Positions 42,419 through 51,911 of a stretch of DNA of 64,000 bases are shown piece after piece; the stretch's first letter is position 1, and every line of letters starts with the position of its first letter. The notes beneath the pieces were generated by a model. It was not told where the DNA came from and did no database searches. It saw only the letters and a list, made by a program, of their open reading frames with translations. Source of the stretch: Microbacterium oleivorans NBRC 103075 (GTDB lineage: Bacteria; Actinomycetota; Actinomycetes; Actinomycetales; Microbacteriaceae); assembly GCF_001552475.1 (NCBI RefSeq), contig NZ_BCRG01000007.1, positions 1 through 64,000 of the forward strand, in the 5' to 3' direction. A program made the position numbers and the translations under genes.

Positions 42419-43510
42419 TCAGCGGCCGAACTTGGGGGCGAACTTCTTGGCGACGAAGCGCGCAACGAGGTTCAGGGCCATGACGATGATGATGAGGGTG
42501 AGCGCTCCGGCCCAGGCACGCTCGAGGGCGGCCGGGATGTTCGTGCCGGGGTTCTGGAACTGGTCGTACACGAAGACCGGCAGCGTCATCATCGGGTTGT
42601 CGAACGCGTTCACGTTGAGCGACTGGGTGAACCCGGCCGTCAGGAGCAGCGGCGCCGTCTCGCCGATGACGCGCGAGATCGACAGCATGATGCCGGTCGT
42701 GATGCCCGCGATGGATGTCGGGAGGACCACCTTGACGATCGTCAGCCACTTCGGGACGCCGAGCGCGTAGGCCGCTTCGCGCAGCTCGTTCGGAACGAGG
42801 CGCAGCATCTCCTCGCTCGAGCGCACGACGACGGGGATCATCAGCACCGAGAGGGCGAGCGAGCCCATGAAGCCGGTGTTGAGACCGGGACCGAACAGCA
42901 GCGCGCACACCGCGACGATGAACAGACCGGCGACGATCGACGGGATGCCGGTCATCACGTCCACGAAGAAGGTGATCGCCTTGGCGACACGGCCTCGGCC
43001 GTACTCGACGAGGTAGATCGAGGTCATGAGGCCGATCGGCACCGAGATGAGGGTCGCCCAGCCGGTGACGATGAGCGTGCCCCAGACCGCGTGGATGGCG
43101 CCGCCGCCCTCGCCCACGACGTTGCGCATCGAGCTGGAGAAGAACAGCGGGTCGAAGCGGGCGATGCCGTTGACGACGACCGTGAACAGCAGCGAGATCA
43201 GCGGCAGGAGGGCGATCGTGAAGGCGATCGAAACGAGCACCGTCGCGAGGCGGTCGGCGGCCCGACGCCGGGTCTCGACGACGCTCGACAGGATGACGAG
43301 CGCGATGGCGAAGAGGACGACACCGACGAAGACGGCACCGGCGATGTTGAAGTCCGCGACGTCGCCGCGGCTGTTCATGATGGCGAAGACGATCCCCGAG
43401 AGGACGAGCGCGCCGGCCAGCAGGGCCCACGGCATCCACTTGGGGAGCTGCCCTGCGGTGAGCGAGTTGCCCACGGGCGTCCGGGTCTCGGAGCGGGTGA
43501 GGGTGGTCAT
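42419..43510 (-). CDS. pstA: Phosphate ABC transporter permease PstA
   Basis: A 363-residue permease with an N-terminal extension holding additional hydrophobic helices ([35 protein letters not shown]) before the usual six-helix core. The coupling loop is [20 protein letters not shown], and [20 protein letters not shown] is typical of PstA. ATG 43510 overlaps the pstC stop by one base and is preferred over the longer frame. Confidence 0.93.
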   Translation of the reverse strand: MTTLTRSETRTPVGNSLTAGQLPKWMPWALLAGALVLSGIVFAIMNSRGDVADFNIAGAVFVGVVLFAIALVILSSVVETRRRAADRLATVLVSIAFTIALLPLISLLFTVVVNGIARFDPLFFSSSMRNVVGEGGGAIHAVWGTLIVTGWATLISVPIGLMTSIYLVEYGRGRVAKAITFFVDVMTGIPSIVAGLFIVAVCALLFGPGLNTGFMGSLALSVLMIPVVVRSSEEMLRLVPNELREAAYALGVPKWLTIVKVVLPTSIAGITTGIMLSISRVIGETAPLLLTAGFTQSLNVNAFDNPMMTLPVFVYDQFQNPGTNIPAALERAWAGALTLIIIVMALNLVARFVAKKFAPKFGR

Positions 43511-44472
43511 CAGTTCGCTCCAGAGAACTCGGCGCGGCGGTTGACGACCCACCGGGCGATCGCGTTGACCGCGAAGGTCACGATGAAGAGGATGAGGCCG
43601 GTAGCGATGAGGACGTTGACGCCGTCACCGTAGGCCTCGCCGAAGTTGAGGGCGATGTTTGCGGGGATGGGCGTCGGGTTGCTGGAGTTCAGCACCTGGA
43701 AGGTGACGGCTCCCGTCGCCGACAGCACCATCGTGACGGCCATGGTCTCGCCGAGCGCACGGCCGAGGCCGAGCATTGCTCCCGACACCATGCCGCCGCG
43801 GGCGAAGGGGAACACGGCCATGCGGATCATCTCCCAGCGCGTCGCGCCGAGCGCGAGAGCGGCCTCCTCGTGGAGGACGGGCGTCTGCAGGAAGACCTCG
43901 CGCGTGATGGCGGTCATGATCGGGAGGATCATCACCGCGAGCACGAGGGATGCCGTCAGGATCGTGCGCCCGCCGGGGGAGACGGCGCCGGCGAAGAAGG
44001 GGATCCAGCCGAAGTTCTCGTTCAACCAGACGTAGAACGGCTGCAGGATCTGCGAGAAGACGAGTGCGCCCCAGAGGCCGTAGACGACGGAGGGGATGGC
44101 CGCGAGAAGATCGATCACATAGCCGAGCGCCGAGGCGAGTCGGCGCGGTGCGTAGTGCGAGATGAAGAGGGCGATGCCGATCGCGAGCGGCGTCGCGACG
44201 ACGAGCGCGATGACGGATGCCCAGAGCGTGCCGAAGACGAACGGCCACACGTACTGCCAGAAGGGCTCGCCGTTCAGGAACTGCGTCTCGTCGGGGTTCG
44301 CCGTGAAGGCCGGGATGCTCTCCACGATGAGGAAGAGCGTGACCGCGGCGAGGACGATGAGGATGATGATGCCCGCGCCCAGCGCGGTGCTCGAGAAGAC
44401 GAGGTCGCCACGTCGGCGCATCGGCCGAGGGGCGGTGTCCTGGTCGGCGACCAGGTCGGGGGTGGGGGGCAT
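43510..44472 (-). CDS. pstC: Phosphate ABC transporter permease PstC
   Basis: A 320-residue permease with six main membrane helices. The coupling loop is HEEAALALGATRWEMIRMAV, followed by GAMLGLGRALGETMAVTMVL, both typical of PstC. It pairs with PstA. The gene is separated from pstS by a 75-bp gap containing a strong hairpin, which may uncouple its expression from that of pstS. Confidence 0.93.
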   Translation of the reverse strand: MPPTPDLVADQDTAPRPMRRRGDLVFSSTALGAGIIILIVLAAVTLFLIVESIPAFTANPDETQFLNGEPFWQYVWPFVFGTLWASVIALVVATPLAIGIALFISHYAPRRLASALGYVIDLLAAIPSVVYGLWGALVFSQILQPFYVWLNENFGWIPFFAGAVSPGGRTILTASLVLAVMILPIMTAITREVFLQTPVLHEEAALALGATRWEMIRMAVFPFARGGMVSGAMLGLGRALGETMAVTMVLSATGAVTFQVLNSSNPTPIPANIALNFGEAYGDGVNVLIATGLILFIVTFAVNAIARWVVNRRAEFSGAN

Positions 44473-44508
44473 CGCAGTCCTCGGGTTGGAAGCGGGGCGG
44501 ACGTGAGT

Positions 44509-44540
44509 GCTGCTGGTGGCCCCGAAGGGCCACCAGCAGC
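44509..44540 (-). terminator. pstS-pstC intergenic hairpin (attenuator or RNA-stabilising stem)
   Basis: GCTGCTGGTGGCCC and GGGCCACCAGCAGC form a perfect 14-bp stem with a CGAA-type tetraloop, located between the pstS stop and the pstC start. No strong T-tract follows. Such stems often stop most transcripts or protect the 3' end of the upstream message, giving much more binding protein than permease. Confidence 0.65.
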
Positions 44541-44547
44541 GAGGGTC

Positions 44548-45660
44548 TTACTTCTTGGCGCTGATCATGTCGATCGCGGTCTGAGCCTTCTCAGCGACCT
44601 CGGTCGACAGGGGGGCGGAGCCGGCGGCCTCGTTCGCGGCCTTCTGGCCCTCTTCGCTGACGATGTACGAGAAGTACGCCTTCACGATGTCGGCGGTGTC
44701 GGCATCCTCGTACTGGGCGCAACCGATGAGGTAGCTCACGAGAGCGATCGGGTACGAACCGGCGGGAGCCTTGGCGGGGTCGACGTCGAAGACGAGGTCA
44801 CCGCCGTTGCGGCCCTCTTCCAGCGGCGACGACGCGACGAGCTCGGCAGCGGCCTCGGAGGAGAACGGCACGAAGTCGTCGCCGACCTTGACGGCCGCGG
44901 AGCCGAGGTCACCGACGCGCGAGGCGTCGATGTAGCCGATGGTGCCCTTGCCGCCGGTGACCGTGGCCTCGACACCCGAGGTCTGCTGCGCAGCCTCGGA
45001 GCGCGTGGTCTTGACGGGCCAGGCGTCGTCGTCCTCGTACGGCCATGCGTCGGGGGCGACCGAGGCGAGGTAGGCGGTGAAGGTGCCGGTGGTGCCCGAC
45101 TCGTCGCCGCGGAAGACGGGCGTGATCGCCAGGTCGGGGAGCGTGACGTCCTTGTTGAGGTCAGCGATCGCCGGGTCGTTCCACTTCTCGATCTTCTCGT
45201 TGAAGATGTCGGCGATGACCTCGGGGGTCAGGTTCAGCTTGGTGATGCCGTCGAGGTTGAAGACGACCGCGACCGGCGAGATGTAGGCGGGGACCTCGAT
45301 GATGTCGGCGGTCGCGCACGCGCCGAACTTGCCGGCGGCGATCTCCTCGGCCTTGTAGGCGCGGTCCGAGCCGATGAAGTTGCTCGAACCGGCGATGAAG
45401 TTGTCGCGGCCCGTGCCCGATCCGGTCGGCTGGTAGTTGATCGTGACGTCCGGGTTCGCCTTCTGGAAGGCGGCGGTCCATGCCTGCTGGGCGGCGCCCT
45501 GCGAGGATGCGCCGGTCGCCTTGACGGTGCCCGACAGAGCGCTGCCGCCGTTGGAGGACTGGCCGCCGGCGGGAGTTCCCTCGTTGGCCGCGCAAGCGGA
45601 GAGCGACAGAACGGCAACGGCTGCGACAGCGCCTACGCGGGCGATGCGGTTGAGCTTCAC
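44548..45660 (-). CDS. pstS: Phosphate-binding lipoprotein PstS
   Basis: A 370-residue lipoprotein. The signal peptide MKLNRIARVGAVAAVAVLSL ends in a lipobox (LSAC). The mature part shows TVKATGASSQGAAQQAWTAA (in part), GRDNFIAGSSNFIGSDRAYK, and RGDESGTTGTFTAYL, the conserved phosphate-binding loop. First gene of the pstSCAB operon; PHO-box repeats lie about 90 bp upstream. Confidence 0.95.
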   Translation of the reverse strand: MKLNRIARVGAVAAVAVLSLSACAANEGTPAGGQSSNGGSALSGTVKATGASSQGAAQQAWTAAFQKANPDVTINYQPTGSGTGRDNFIAGSSNFIGSDRAYKAEEIAAGKFGACATADIIEVPAYISPVAVVFNLDGITKLNLTPEVIADIFNEKIEKWNDPAIADLNKDVTLPDLAITPVFRGDESGTTGTFTAYLASVAPDAWPYEDDDAWPVKTTRSEAAQQTSGVEATVTGGKGTIGYIDASRVGDLGSAAVKVGDDFVPFSSEAAAELVASSPLEEGRNGGDLVFDVDPAKAPAGSYPIALVSYLIGCAQYEDADTADIVKAYFSYIVSEEGQKAANEAAGSAPLSTEVAEKAQTAIDMISAKK

Positions 45661-45724
45661 GTGTGATTTCCTTCGGGTGATCGGGACACCCCGGTGCGGG
45701 GCTGGCTCGACGCTAGGAGCCGCC

Positions 45725-45764
45725 GGTGACCAGGTTCCGCTCCGGAGGTGAACGACAGGTGAAC
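45725..45764 (-). promoter_or_regulatory. PHO box upstream of pstS
   Basis: On the minus strand GTTCACC occurs twice with an exact 11-bp period (plus-strand GGTGAAC at 45747 and 45758), and a related GGTCACC lies a further 22 bp along in the same phase (45725). This matches the direct-repeat units bound by actinobacterial PhoP/RegX3-type regulators. Confidence 0.8.
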
Positions 45765-45795
45765 GAACCCGGTCTGATCGGATTCGCCCGCAGGA

Positions 45796-46734
45796 TCACA
45801 CGACCGGCGGGTGCGTCTCGATCGCGATGATCCCCGATCCGGGGTTCGTCGCCGACAGGTGGACGACGGAGAAGGCGCCGGGTTCCAACGCCGAGGAATC
45901 CCCGAGGTAAGAGCCTTTGACCGTCGCCGTCGCGAGGGCGATCTCCCGCATAAGGTCGGGGAGCACGGGCCGATGGGAGCACAGCACGGCGGGTTTGCGC
46001 GCCCGCACTCGCTTGCCGATGAGTGTCCGCGTGTCCGCGGTTCCCGCATCCCACGCGTCCTGCGAGATCGCGGAGGTGCGGTGGATGTCGCGGCCCAACG
46101 CGGTCGCGAGCGGTGCCACGGTCTCGACGCACCGCGCCGCGTCGCTCGAGAACACTCGGCGGACGCCGAACGCGCGGAGCGGCCCGACGACCGCCGCGGC
46201 TTGCTTGCGTCCGCGCGAGGTGAGGGGGCGTCCGGTGTCGGCGCCCGTCCACTCCTCTCGCGGGGTCGCCCTGGCGTGACGGAGTACGACGAGGGGGAAG
46301 GTCTCGAGTACGCCGTCGTCGACGAGCTTCAGGAAGCTCTCCAGGATCTCGACGTCGACCGGATAGCTCATCTTCGCGACGGCTTTGCGCGCCGGCATCC
46401 ACTCGAGTGCGGCGATCTCACGATTCGGGACGAACACCGACTCGCGGATCGCCTTCTCGGTCGCCTGCGCGCTCCAGTAGTGCACGATCTTGGTCCGCTT
46501 GCTGGGCATGCGGTAGTTCGAGATACCGACGGGGACCCCGAGGTGCACACGGATGCCGGTTTCCTCATGGATCTCGCGGACCGCCGTCTCGGCGAGGGTC
46601 TCACCCGGGTCGACCTTGCCCTTGGGCAGGCTCACGTCGCGGTACTTGGTGCGGTGGATGGCGAGGACGAGGAGCTTCCCGTCCAGCATCCGCCACACCA
46701 CGCCGCCGGCGGCGTAGACCGCGGTTTCCGTCAT
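45796..46734 (-). CDS. NUDIX hydrolase fused to SixA/histidine-phosphatase domain (MutT1-like)
   Basis: A 312-residue bifunctional protein. Residues 5-140 are a NUDIX domain with the box [20 protein letters not shown] near residue 40. Residues about 145-312 are a histidine-phosphatase domain: [15 protein letters not shown] carries the RHG-type catalytic histidine (here RHA), and [12 protein letters not shown] the second histidine. The layout matches mycobacterial MutT1, which hydrolyses 8-oxo-GTP and diadenosine polyphosphates. The start overlaps the ppk stop by four bases, so it is coupled to polyphosphate kinase. Confidence 0.88.
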   Translation of the reverse strand: MTETAVYAAGGVVWRMLDGKLLVLAIHRTKYRDVSLPKGKVDPGETLAETAVREIHEETGIRVHLGVPVGISNYRMPSKRTKIVHYWSAQATEKAIRESVFVPNREIAALEWMPARKAVAKMSYPVDVEILESFLKLVDDGVLETFPLVVLRHARATPREEWTGADTGRPLTSRGRKQAAAVVGPLRAFGVRRVFSSDAARCVETVAPLATALGRDIHRTSAISQDAWDAGTADTRTLIGKRVRARKPAVLCSHRPVLPDLMREIALATATVKGSYLGDSSALEPGAFSVVHLSATNPGSGIIAIETHPPVV

Positions 46735-48899
46735 CGCACCGTCCGCGTCCGGCGCCGGCGGAGGACGCTCGCCATCGTCTTCTCCTGGAGGTCGACGAGC
46801 GGCGTGCCGTCGGCATCCAGGTGATGGCGGACCCACTCGCCCTCGGCGCCGAGATGCCACGAGCTCGTGGAGTCAGCCATCGCGAGGTCGAACAGCGAGG
46901 TCAGCTCGGTCACGTGCGCCGGCTCCATGACGCGCACCAGCGCCTCGACGCGACGGTCGAGGTTTCGGTGCATCATGTCGGCGCTGCCGATGTAGACCTG
47001 GGGTTCGCCGCCGTGCGCGAAGGCGAAGATGCGCGAGTGCTCGAGGTAGCGGCCGAGAATCGAGCGGACCGTGATGTTGTCGCTCACGCCCGGCAGGTCG
47101 CTCCGCAGCGAGCAGATGCCACGCACCCACACATCGACCTTCACACCCGCCTGGCTTGCGCGGTAGAGGGCGTCGATGATCTGCTCGTCGACCATCGAGT
47201 TCACCTTGATGCGGATGTACGCAGGCTTGCCCGCCTGCGCGTTGCGCCGTTCGGTGTCGATGAGTCGGAGGAGTCCCTTGCGGAGGTGCAGGGGAGCCAC
47301 GAGAAGCCGCTTGAACTTCTTCTCGATCGCATATCCGCTCAGCTCGTTGAACAGACGCGTCAGGTCGCGGCCGACCTGCTCGTTGGCCGTGAACAGGCCG
47401 TAGTCCTCGTAGATGCGACTGGTCTTCGGGTTGTAGTTGCCCGTGCCGATGTGGCTGTAGCTGCGGAGCTTGCCGTCTTCCTCGCGGATGACGTGCAGCA
47501 GTTTGCAGTGGGTTTTCAGCCCGACGAGGCCGTACACCACGTGCACTCCGGCCTTCTCGAGCGTGCGCGCCCAGCCGATGTTCGCCGCTTCGTCGAAACG
47601 CGCCTTCACCTCGACGAGCGCGAGCACCTGCTTGCCGTTCTCGGCGGCGTTGATGAGCGCCTCGACGATCGGGCTGTCGCCCGAGGTCCGGTACAGCGTC
47701 TGCTTGATCGCGAGCACGTGCGGGTCTCGCGCAGCCTGCTGCAGGAACGAGACGACACTCGTCGTGAACGACTCGTACGGGTGGTGGACGAGGATGTCTT
47801 CCTTGCGGATGGCGGCGAACAGGTCGGCGCGACCGTTCTGCTCCGCGGGCTGGAAGGGTGTCGCCGTCTTCGGGACGTGCGCGGGGTAGCGGAGGTCCGG
47901 CCGCTCGATCTGCGACAGCGAGAACAGGCCGCGGAGGTCCAGAGGGGCAGGCAGTCGGTAGACGTCGTTCTCGCTGATGTCGAGTTCGTCGAGGAGCAGC
48001 GACAGGGTGACGTCGTCCATGTCCTCGGTGATCTCGAGACGGATCGGCGGGCCGAACCGGCGGCGCAGCAGCTCCGCTTCGAGGGCCTGGATGAGGTTCT
48101 CGGTCTCGTCCTCCTCGATCACGACGTCCTCGTTGCGGGTGAGGCGGAACGTGTGGTGCTCGAGGATCTCCATCCCGGGGAAGAGGTCTCCGAGGTTCTC
48201 GGAGATCAGTTCCTCCAGCGGAAGGTAGCGGACGCTGTTGCCGTCCTTGCGGACCTCGACGAGGCGGGGCATCATCGGCGGCACCTTGAGGCGCGCGAAC
48301 TCCTGCCGGCCCGTCCGGGCGTTGCGGATGCGGATGGCGAGGTTGAGCGAGAGTCCAGAGATGTACGGGAAAGGGTGCGCCGGGTCGACCGCGAGCGGCA
48401 TGAGCACCGGGAACACCTGCGACGAGAAGTAGTCGTAGAGGATCTCGCGTTCCTCGTCCGACAAATCGGCCCACGAAACGACCTCGATACCGGCGTCGGC
48501 GAGAGCGGGACGTACCTGCTCGGACCAGACGGCGGCATGGCGCTCCTGCAAAGCGTGCGCAGCGGTTGCGAGGTCGCTGAGCACGTCGAGTGGTGCTCGT
48601 CCCACGTTGGTGGGGATGGCGAGACCGGTGAGGATGCGCCGCTTGAGGCCGGCGACCCGCACCATGAAGAACTCGTCGAGGTTGCTCGCGAAGATCGCCA
48701 GGAAGTTCGCCCTCTCGAGCGTGGGGAGATTCGGATCCTCCGCCAGCTCCAGCACGCGCTGATTGAAGGCGAGCCAGCTGAGCTCGCGGTCGAGGTAGCG
48801 GTTGTCGGGCAGCTGCGAGTCGTACGCTTCGACGACGTCGTCGAAGTCGTCGTCGTCCGCGTCGCCCAGTCCGGAGTCGTGAACCTGGGTGTCGATCAT
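46731..48899 (-). CDS. ppk1: Polyphosphate kinase 1
   Basis: A 722-residue PPK1, which reversibly makes polyphosphate from ATP. The N-terminal domain has [19 protein letters not shown] and [20 protein letters not shown]; the catalytic part has [20 protein letters not shown] with the autophosphorylated histidine and [13 protein letters not shown] with the second; [22 protein letters not shown] sequence ends the core. ATG 48899 ([10 protein letters not shown]) opens a short acidic extension before the conserved region. It lies between glnR and the NUDIX-phosphatase gene. Confidence 0.95.
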   Translation of the reverse strand: MIDTQVHDSGLGDADDDDFDDVVEAYDSQLPDNRYLDRELSWLAFNQRVLELAEDPNLPTLERANFLAIFASNLDEFFMVRVAGLKRRILTGLAIPTNVGRAPLDVLSDLATAAHALQERHAAVWSEQVRPALADAGIEVVSWADLSDEEREILYDYFSSQVFPVLMPLAVDPAHPFPYISGLSLNLAIRIRNARTGRQEFARLKVPPMMPRLVEVRKDGNSVRYLPLEELISENLGDLFPGMEILEHHTFRLTRNEDVVIEEDETENLIQALEAELLRRRFGPPIRLEITEDMDDVTLSLLLDELDISENDVYRLPAPLDLRGLFSLSQIERPDLRYPAHVPKTATPFQPAEQNGRADLFAAIRKEDILVHHPYESFTTSVVSFLQQAARDPHVLAIKQTLYRTSGDSPIVEALINAAENGKQVLALVEVKARFDEAANIGWARTLEKAGVHVVYGLVGLKTHCKLLHVIREEDGKLRSYSHIGTGNYNPKTSRIYEDYGLFTANEQVGRDLTRLFNELSGYAIEKKFKRLLVAPLHLRKGLLRLIDTERRNAQAGKPAYIRIKVNSMVDEQIIDALYRASQAGVKVDVWVRGICSLRSDLPGVSDNITVRSILGRYLEHSRIFAFAHGGEPQVYIGSADMMHRNLDRRVEALVRVMEPAHVTELTSLFDLAMADSTSSWHLGAEGEWVRHHLDADGTPLVDLQEKTMASVLRRRRTRTVR

Positions 48900-48966
48900 C
48901 TCCACATCATTGCAGGGCGACGTGACCGGTGCGTGAACACGACGCCGGATGCCGTGATGTCGACCC

Positions 48967-49653
48967 CTACGACGGGGAGCCGGGCAGCTGGTCGTCCTCG
49001 TAGACGTTGAAGCGGTATCCGACGTTGCGGACCGTTCCGATGAGCTGCTCGAGATCGCCGAGCTTCGCGCGGAGACGCCGGACGTGCACGTCGACCGTGC
49101 GGGTGCCGCCGAAGTAGTCGTAGCCCCACACTTCACTGAGCAGCTGCTCGCGGGTGAAGACGCGCGACGGGTGCGTCGCGAAGAAGTGCAGGAGCTGGAA
49201 CTCCTTGTACGTGAGATCGAGCGGCCGGCCGTGGACCTTCGCCGAATACGACGACTCGTCGATGCTGATGCCCGATGTCTGGATGCGGGTGGAGACCTGC
49301 TCCTTCGACATCCGTCCGACGGCGAGTCGGATCCGGGCGTCGACCTCGGCGGGACCGGCGCTGACGAGGATGACGTCGTCGATGCCCCAGTCGGGGGAGA
49401 CCGCGGTCAGCCCGCCTTCGGTGACCACCAGAACGAGGGGCGCATCGAGCCCGGTCGTCGTGAGGATCTTGCAGAGCGATTTCGCGCCGACGAGATCCTT
49501 CCGCGCGTCGATGAACACGACGTCCGCGTTCGGGGCGTTGACGAGCTGCGCGGCCTCGGCGGGGATCTGCCGCACGCGGTGGCTGAGCAGTTCGAGTGCG
49601 GGCAGGACGGAGTCGCCGCCGGCGGCGGAGCTCAGGACGAGCAGCTGTGCCAA
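48967..49653 (-). CDS. glnR: OmpR-type response regulator GlnR
   Basis: A 228-residue regulator. The receiver domain is atypical: [20 protein letters not shown] contains Asp49, but the other acidic pocket residues are not evident, as in GlnR proteins that work without phosphorylation. The C-terminal winged helix reads [20 protein letters not shown] and [20 protein letters not shown]. The overall sequence ([31 protein letters not shown]) is that of actinobacterial GlnR, the master regulator of nitrogen assimilation. It lies next to phosphate and polyphosphate genes, which is relevant to nitrogen-phosphate cross-talk. Confidence 0.88.
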   Translation of the reverse strand: MAQLLVLSSAAGGDSVLPALELLSHRVRQIPAEAAQLVNAPNADVVFIDARKDLVGAKSLCKILTTTGLDAPLVLVVTEGGLTAVSPDWGIDDVILVSAGPAEVDARIRLAVGRMSKEQVSTRIQTSGISIDESSYSAKVHGRPLDLTYKEFQLLHFFATHPSRVFTREQLLSEVWGYDYFGGTRTVDVHVRRLRAKLGDLEQLIGTVRNVGYRFNVYEDDQLPGSPS

Positions 49654-49761
49654 GGGGGACCCTCCGGTGCGGACTCAGAACCGCGTCTCATCTTAGGGGT
49701 AGCCTCGGCGGCCGCCGTGCCGCGGCCGAGCATGCCACGAGACGTGCGCAACAATGGGGGA

Positions 49762-50052
49762 ATGACCGCGCCCGAGATCCTTCCCCGTCGACGGGCCGCC
49801 GGTGTCATCGCGGTCTGGGTCGTGGCCGCTCTCGTCGCGCTCGCGATCGGGATCTTCGTCGATCCGGATTGGCGTGGTGCGTGGCTCCTCGTAGGTCTCG
49901 GGTTCTGCTTCTTCCTGGCCTTCGCGGTGCAGCTCGCCTCGGGTCGTTCGCAGGGATTCATCGTCCGCATCTCGGCGAGCGTCTTGGGCGCGCTGGTGGT
50001 CATGGGCCTGCTCGGTGCCGGATTCGCGCTCGCCGAGCTCCTCACCGTCTGA
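49762..50052 (+). CDS. Small membrane protein with three helices
   Basis: A 96-residue integral membrane protein. Hydrophobic segments lie at about residues 13-31, 38-58 and 70-93 (VIAVWVVAALVALAIGIFV, LLVGLGFCFFLAFAVQLA, ISASVLGALVVMGLLGAGFA). No charged active site is visible. It is divergent from glnR. ATG 49762 gives a sensible N terminus; the longer upstream frame is antisense to glnR. Function unknown. Confidence 0.75.
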   Translation: MTAPEILPRRRAAGVIAVWVVAALVALAIGIFVDPDWRGAWLLVGLGFCFFLAFAVQLASGRSQGFIVRISASVLGALVVMGLLGAGFALAELLTV

Positions 50053-50106
50053 ACGCGGCGTCATCGACCGACCGCATCGCCGCGTCCGGCCGCTAAAGTA
50101 GACGGC

Positions 50107-50220
50107 ATGGATCTGATCGCACTCGAACTCTTCTTCGTCGGGCTGCTGAGCCTCGCATCGCTTGCGATCGCGTTCGTGTCCGGCGTCGTCGTCTGGAACC
50201 TCTACCGCGGTCAGCGCTGA
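50107..50220 (+). CDS. Single-helix small membrane protein (37 residues)
   Basis: ATG 50107 starts a 37-codon frame whose product is one hydrophobic helix: MDLIALELFFVGLLSLASLA, continuing to a valine-rich stretch and ending NLYRGQR. The positive C-terminal end favours an out-in topology. It lies 54 bp after the three-helix protein and 4 bp before the nitrobindin-like gene. It is short enough to be missed by gene callers. Confidence 0.6.
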   Translation: MDLIALELFFVGLLSLASLAIAFVSGVVVWNLYRGQR

Positions 50221-50224
50221 GACT

Positions 50225-50830
50225 GTGATCGATCTGCCGACAGACCTTCCGGCTGATCTGGTCCCGCTCTCCTGGCTCCTGGGTGTCTGGGAAGGCACCG
50301 GGATGCTCGAGTACGACGCGCAGGGTCGGACCATGACCGGCGAGTTCTCGCACCGCGTGAGCTTCAGCCACGACGGCGGGAACGCCCTCAACTATTCGGC
50401 GACCGCCTGGTTCGAGGATGCCGACGGCACCCGCAATGACCTGGTCGCCGAGACCGGCTACTGGCGCCTGTCGCGTCCCGCGACGGAGGAGGATGCCGGC
50501 CCCGCGCTGTTGCCGCCCCTCGTGCCCCGCACGGAGCCGCGCACCGTCCACGATGTGGAAGAGCTCCGCACCGCGGAGGGCGGATTCGAGATCGAGGTCG
50601 CCCTCGTCCACTCCGATGGGATCAGCGAGCTCTACCTCGGACAGGTCCGCGGACCCCGCATCGACATCGCCACCGACGCCATCGTCCGCCCGGCTGGGGC
50701 CAAGGAATACTCGTCCGCGACCCGGATGTACGGGCTCGTCGAGGATGACCTCCTCTGGGCATGGGATGTCGCGGCCCTCGGCTCCGCCCTCGCCTCGCAC
50801 GCCTCGGCTCGACTGGCACGAGTCCAGTGA
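50225..50830 (+). CDS. FABP/nitrobindin-like heme-binding beta-barrel protein
   Basis: A 201-residue beta-barrel protein of the DUF1794/nitrobindin family. The diagnostic LLGVWEGTG near residue 20 matches the GxWxGxG motif; later strands include HRVSFSHDGGNALNYSATAW and GYWRLSRPATEED, and ALASHASARLARVQ at the end contains a histidine where nitrobindins carry the heme ligand. Such proteins bind heme and react with nitric oxide or peroxynitrite. GTG start; its stop overlaps the start of ygfZ by four bases, a pairing that is common in actinobacteria. Confidence 0.85.
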   Translation: MIDLPTDLPADLVPLSWLLGVWEGTGMLEYDAQGRTMTGEFSHRVSFSHDGGNALNYSATAWFEDADGTRNDLVAETGYWRLSRPATEEDAGPALLPPLVPRTEPRTVHDVEELRTAEGGFEIEVALVHSDGISELYLGQVRGPRIDIATDAIVRPAGAKEYSSATRMYGLVEDDLLWAWDVAALGSALASHASARLARVQ

Positions 50831-51909
50831 GCGCCGAGACGTTCGCCGCCGTCCCCGGCGCCATCGTGGATGAGCGCGGGCTTTCGCACCTCGGCAATCC
50901 CGTCCGCGAACAGCGCGAGCTCGCCGCCGGCAACGCGGTCGCCCCGCTCGATGATCGCGTGGTCCTCACGGTCGCGGGCGAGGATCGCCTCTCGTGGCTC
51001 GACTCGATCACCTCGCAGGCGTTGACCTCCCTCACCCCGGGAGTGGGGACCGAGCTCCTCGTCCTCGACCCGCAGGGACACGTGGAGCATGCGGCATCCG
51101 TCGTCGATGACGGGGAGCGCACGTGGCTCATCGTCGATCGCGACCGGGCCGCCGGGCTCCTCACCTGGCTGACCCGGATGCGGTTCCGGCTGCGGGTCGA
51201 CCCGCAGGACGTGTCGGCAGACTTCGCCGTCGTCGGCGGAACCGTCGAGGCGGCGGATGCCCTCGGTGCCGCTGTCGTCTGGCGCGACCCGTGGCCCCAC
51301 GTCGGTATCGGCGGATGGGGATACGCGGCGACCGAGCCGCATCCCGGCGCTGAGCGGGACTGGGCGGAGGCGGTCGTGCCCCGGTCCGTTCTCGACGACC
51401 TTGCGGCTGCGGCCGCGCGCGGTGAGGCCCACCTTGCCGGATACCTCGCCGTCGACGCGCTCCGGGTGGCGGCCTGGCGCCCCCGCGCGAGTGCCGAGGC
51501 CGACGGTCGCACTCTGCCCCACGAAGTCGATTGGCTCCGCACCGCCGTCCACCTCGACAAGGGCTGCTACCGCGGGCAGGAGACGGTCGCGAAGGTCCAC
51601 AACCTCGGCCACCCGCCCCGGCGGTTGGTGTCCCTCCAGCTCGACGGATCGGATGCGGAGCTTCCCACGCCCGGAGCGGCGGTCCGTCTCGACGGTACCG
51701 ACGTGGGTGCGATCACCTCCGTCGCCCGTCACCACGAGGAAGGCCCCATCGCTCTCGCGATCGTGAAGCGGTCGGTCCCGGTGGACGCCGCCCTGACGGT
51801 CGAGGTGCCCGACGGCGAGGTCGCCGCGGCGCAAGAAGTCGTCGTGCCGCCGGATGCGGGACGCGCCGCATCCATCCCGCGCCTGCCGCGACTCTCTCAG
51901 CGCCGCTGA
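50827..51909 (+). CDS. ygfZ: Folate-binding protein YgfZ (glycine cleavage T-like)
   Basis: A 360-residue member of the GcvT/YgfZ family. YgfZ proteins use tetrahydrofolate to support repair or assembly of certain iron-sulfur enzymes such as MiaB. The signature motif KGCYRGQETVAKVHNLGHPP near residue 245 carries the conserved cysteine. The N-terminal region reads LTVAGEDRLSWLDSITSQAL and VLDPQGHVEH. GTG start coupled to the nitrobindin-like gene; the following FUSC-like gene starts 2 bp after its stop. Confidence 0.9.
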   Translation: MSAETFAAVPGAIVDERGLSHLGNPVREQRELAAGNAVAPLDDRVVLTVAGEDRLSWLDSITSQALTSLTPGVGTELLVLDPQGHVEHAASVVDDGERTWLIVDRDRAAGLLTWLTRMRFRLRVDPQDVSADFAVVGGTVEAADALGAAVVWRDPWPHVGIGGWGYAATEPHPGAERDWAEAVVPRSVLDDLAAAAARGEAHLAGYLAVDALRVAAWRPRASAEADGRTLPHEVDWLRTAVHLDKGCYRGQETVAKVHNLGHPPRRLVSLQLDGSDAELPTPGAAVRLDGTDVGAITSVARHHEEGPIALAIVKRSVPVDAALTVEVPDGEVAAAQEVVVPPDAGRAASIPRLPRLSQRR

Positions 51910-51911
51910 CG

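Noticed and set aside
40393..42483. 696-codon plus-strand open frame
   Set aside because: Antisense to the DUF559 gene and pstB, and running through two palindromic repeats; no recognisable domain.
43870..45666. 598-codon plus-strand open frame
   Set aside because: Antisense to pstC and pstS, with low-complexity acidic/basic composition. Same explanation.
46407..49010. 867-codon open frame on the plus strand
   Set aside because: It lies wholly antisense to ppk1 and the NUDIX gene; long antisense frames arise from the high GC of third codon positions, and the product is Arg/Asp/Glu-rich without domains.
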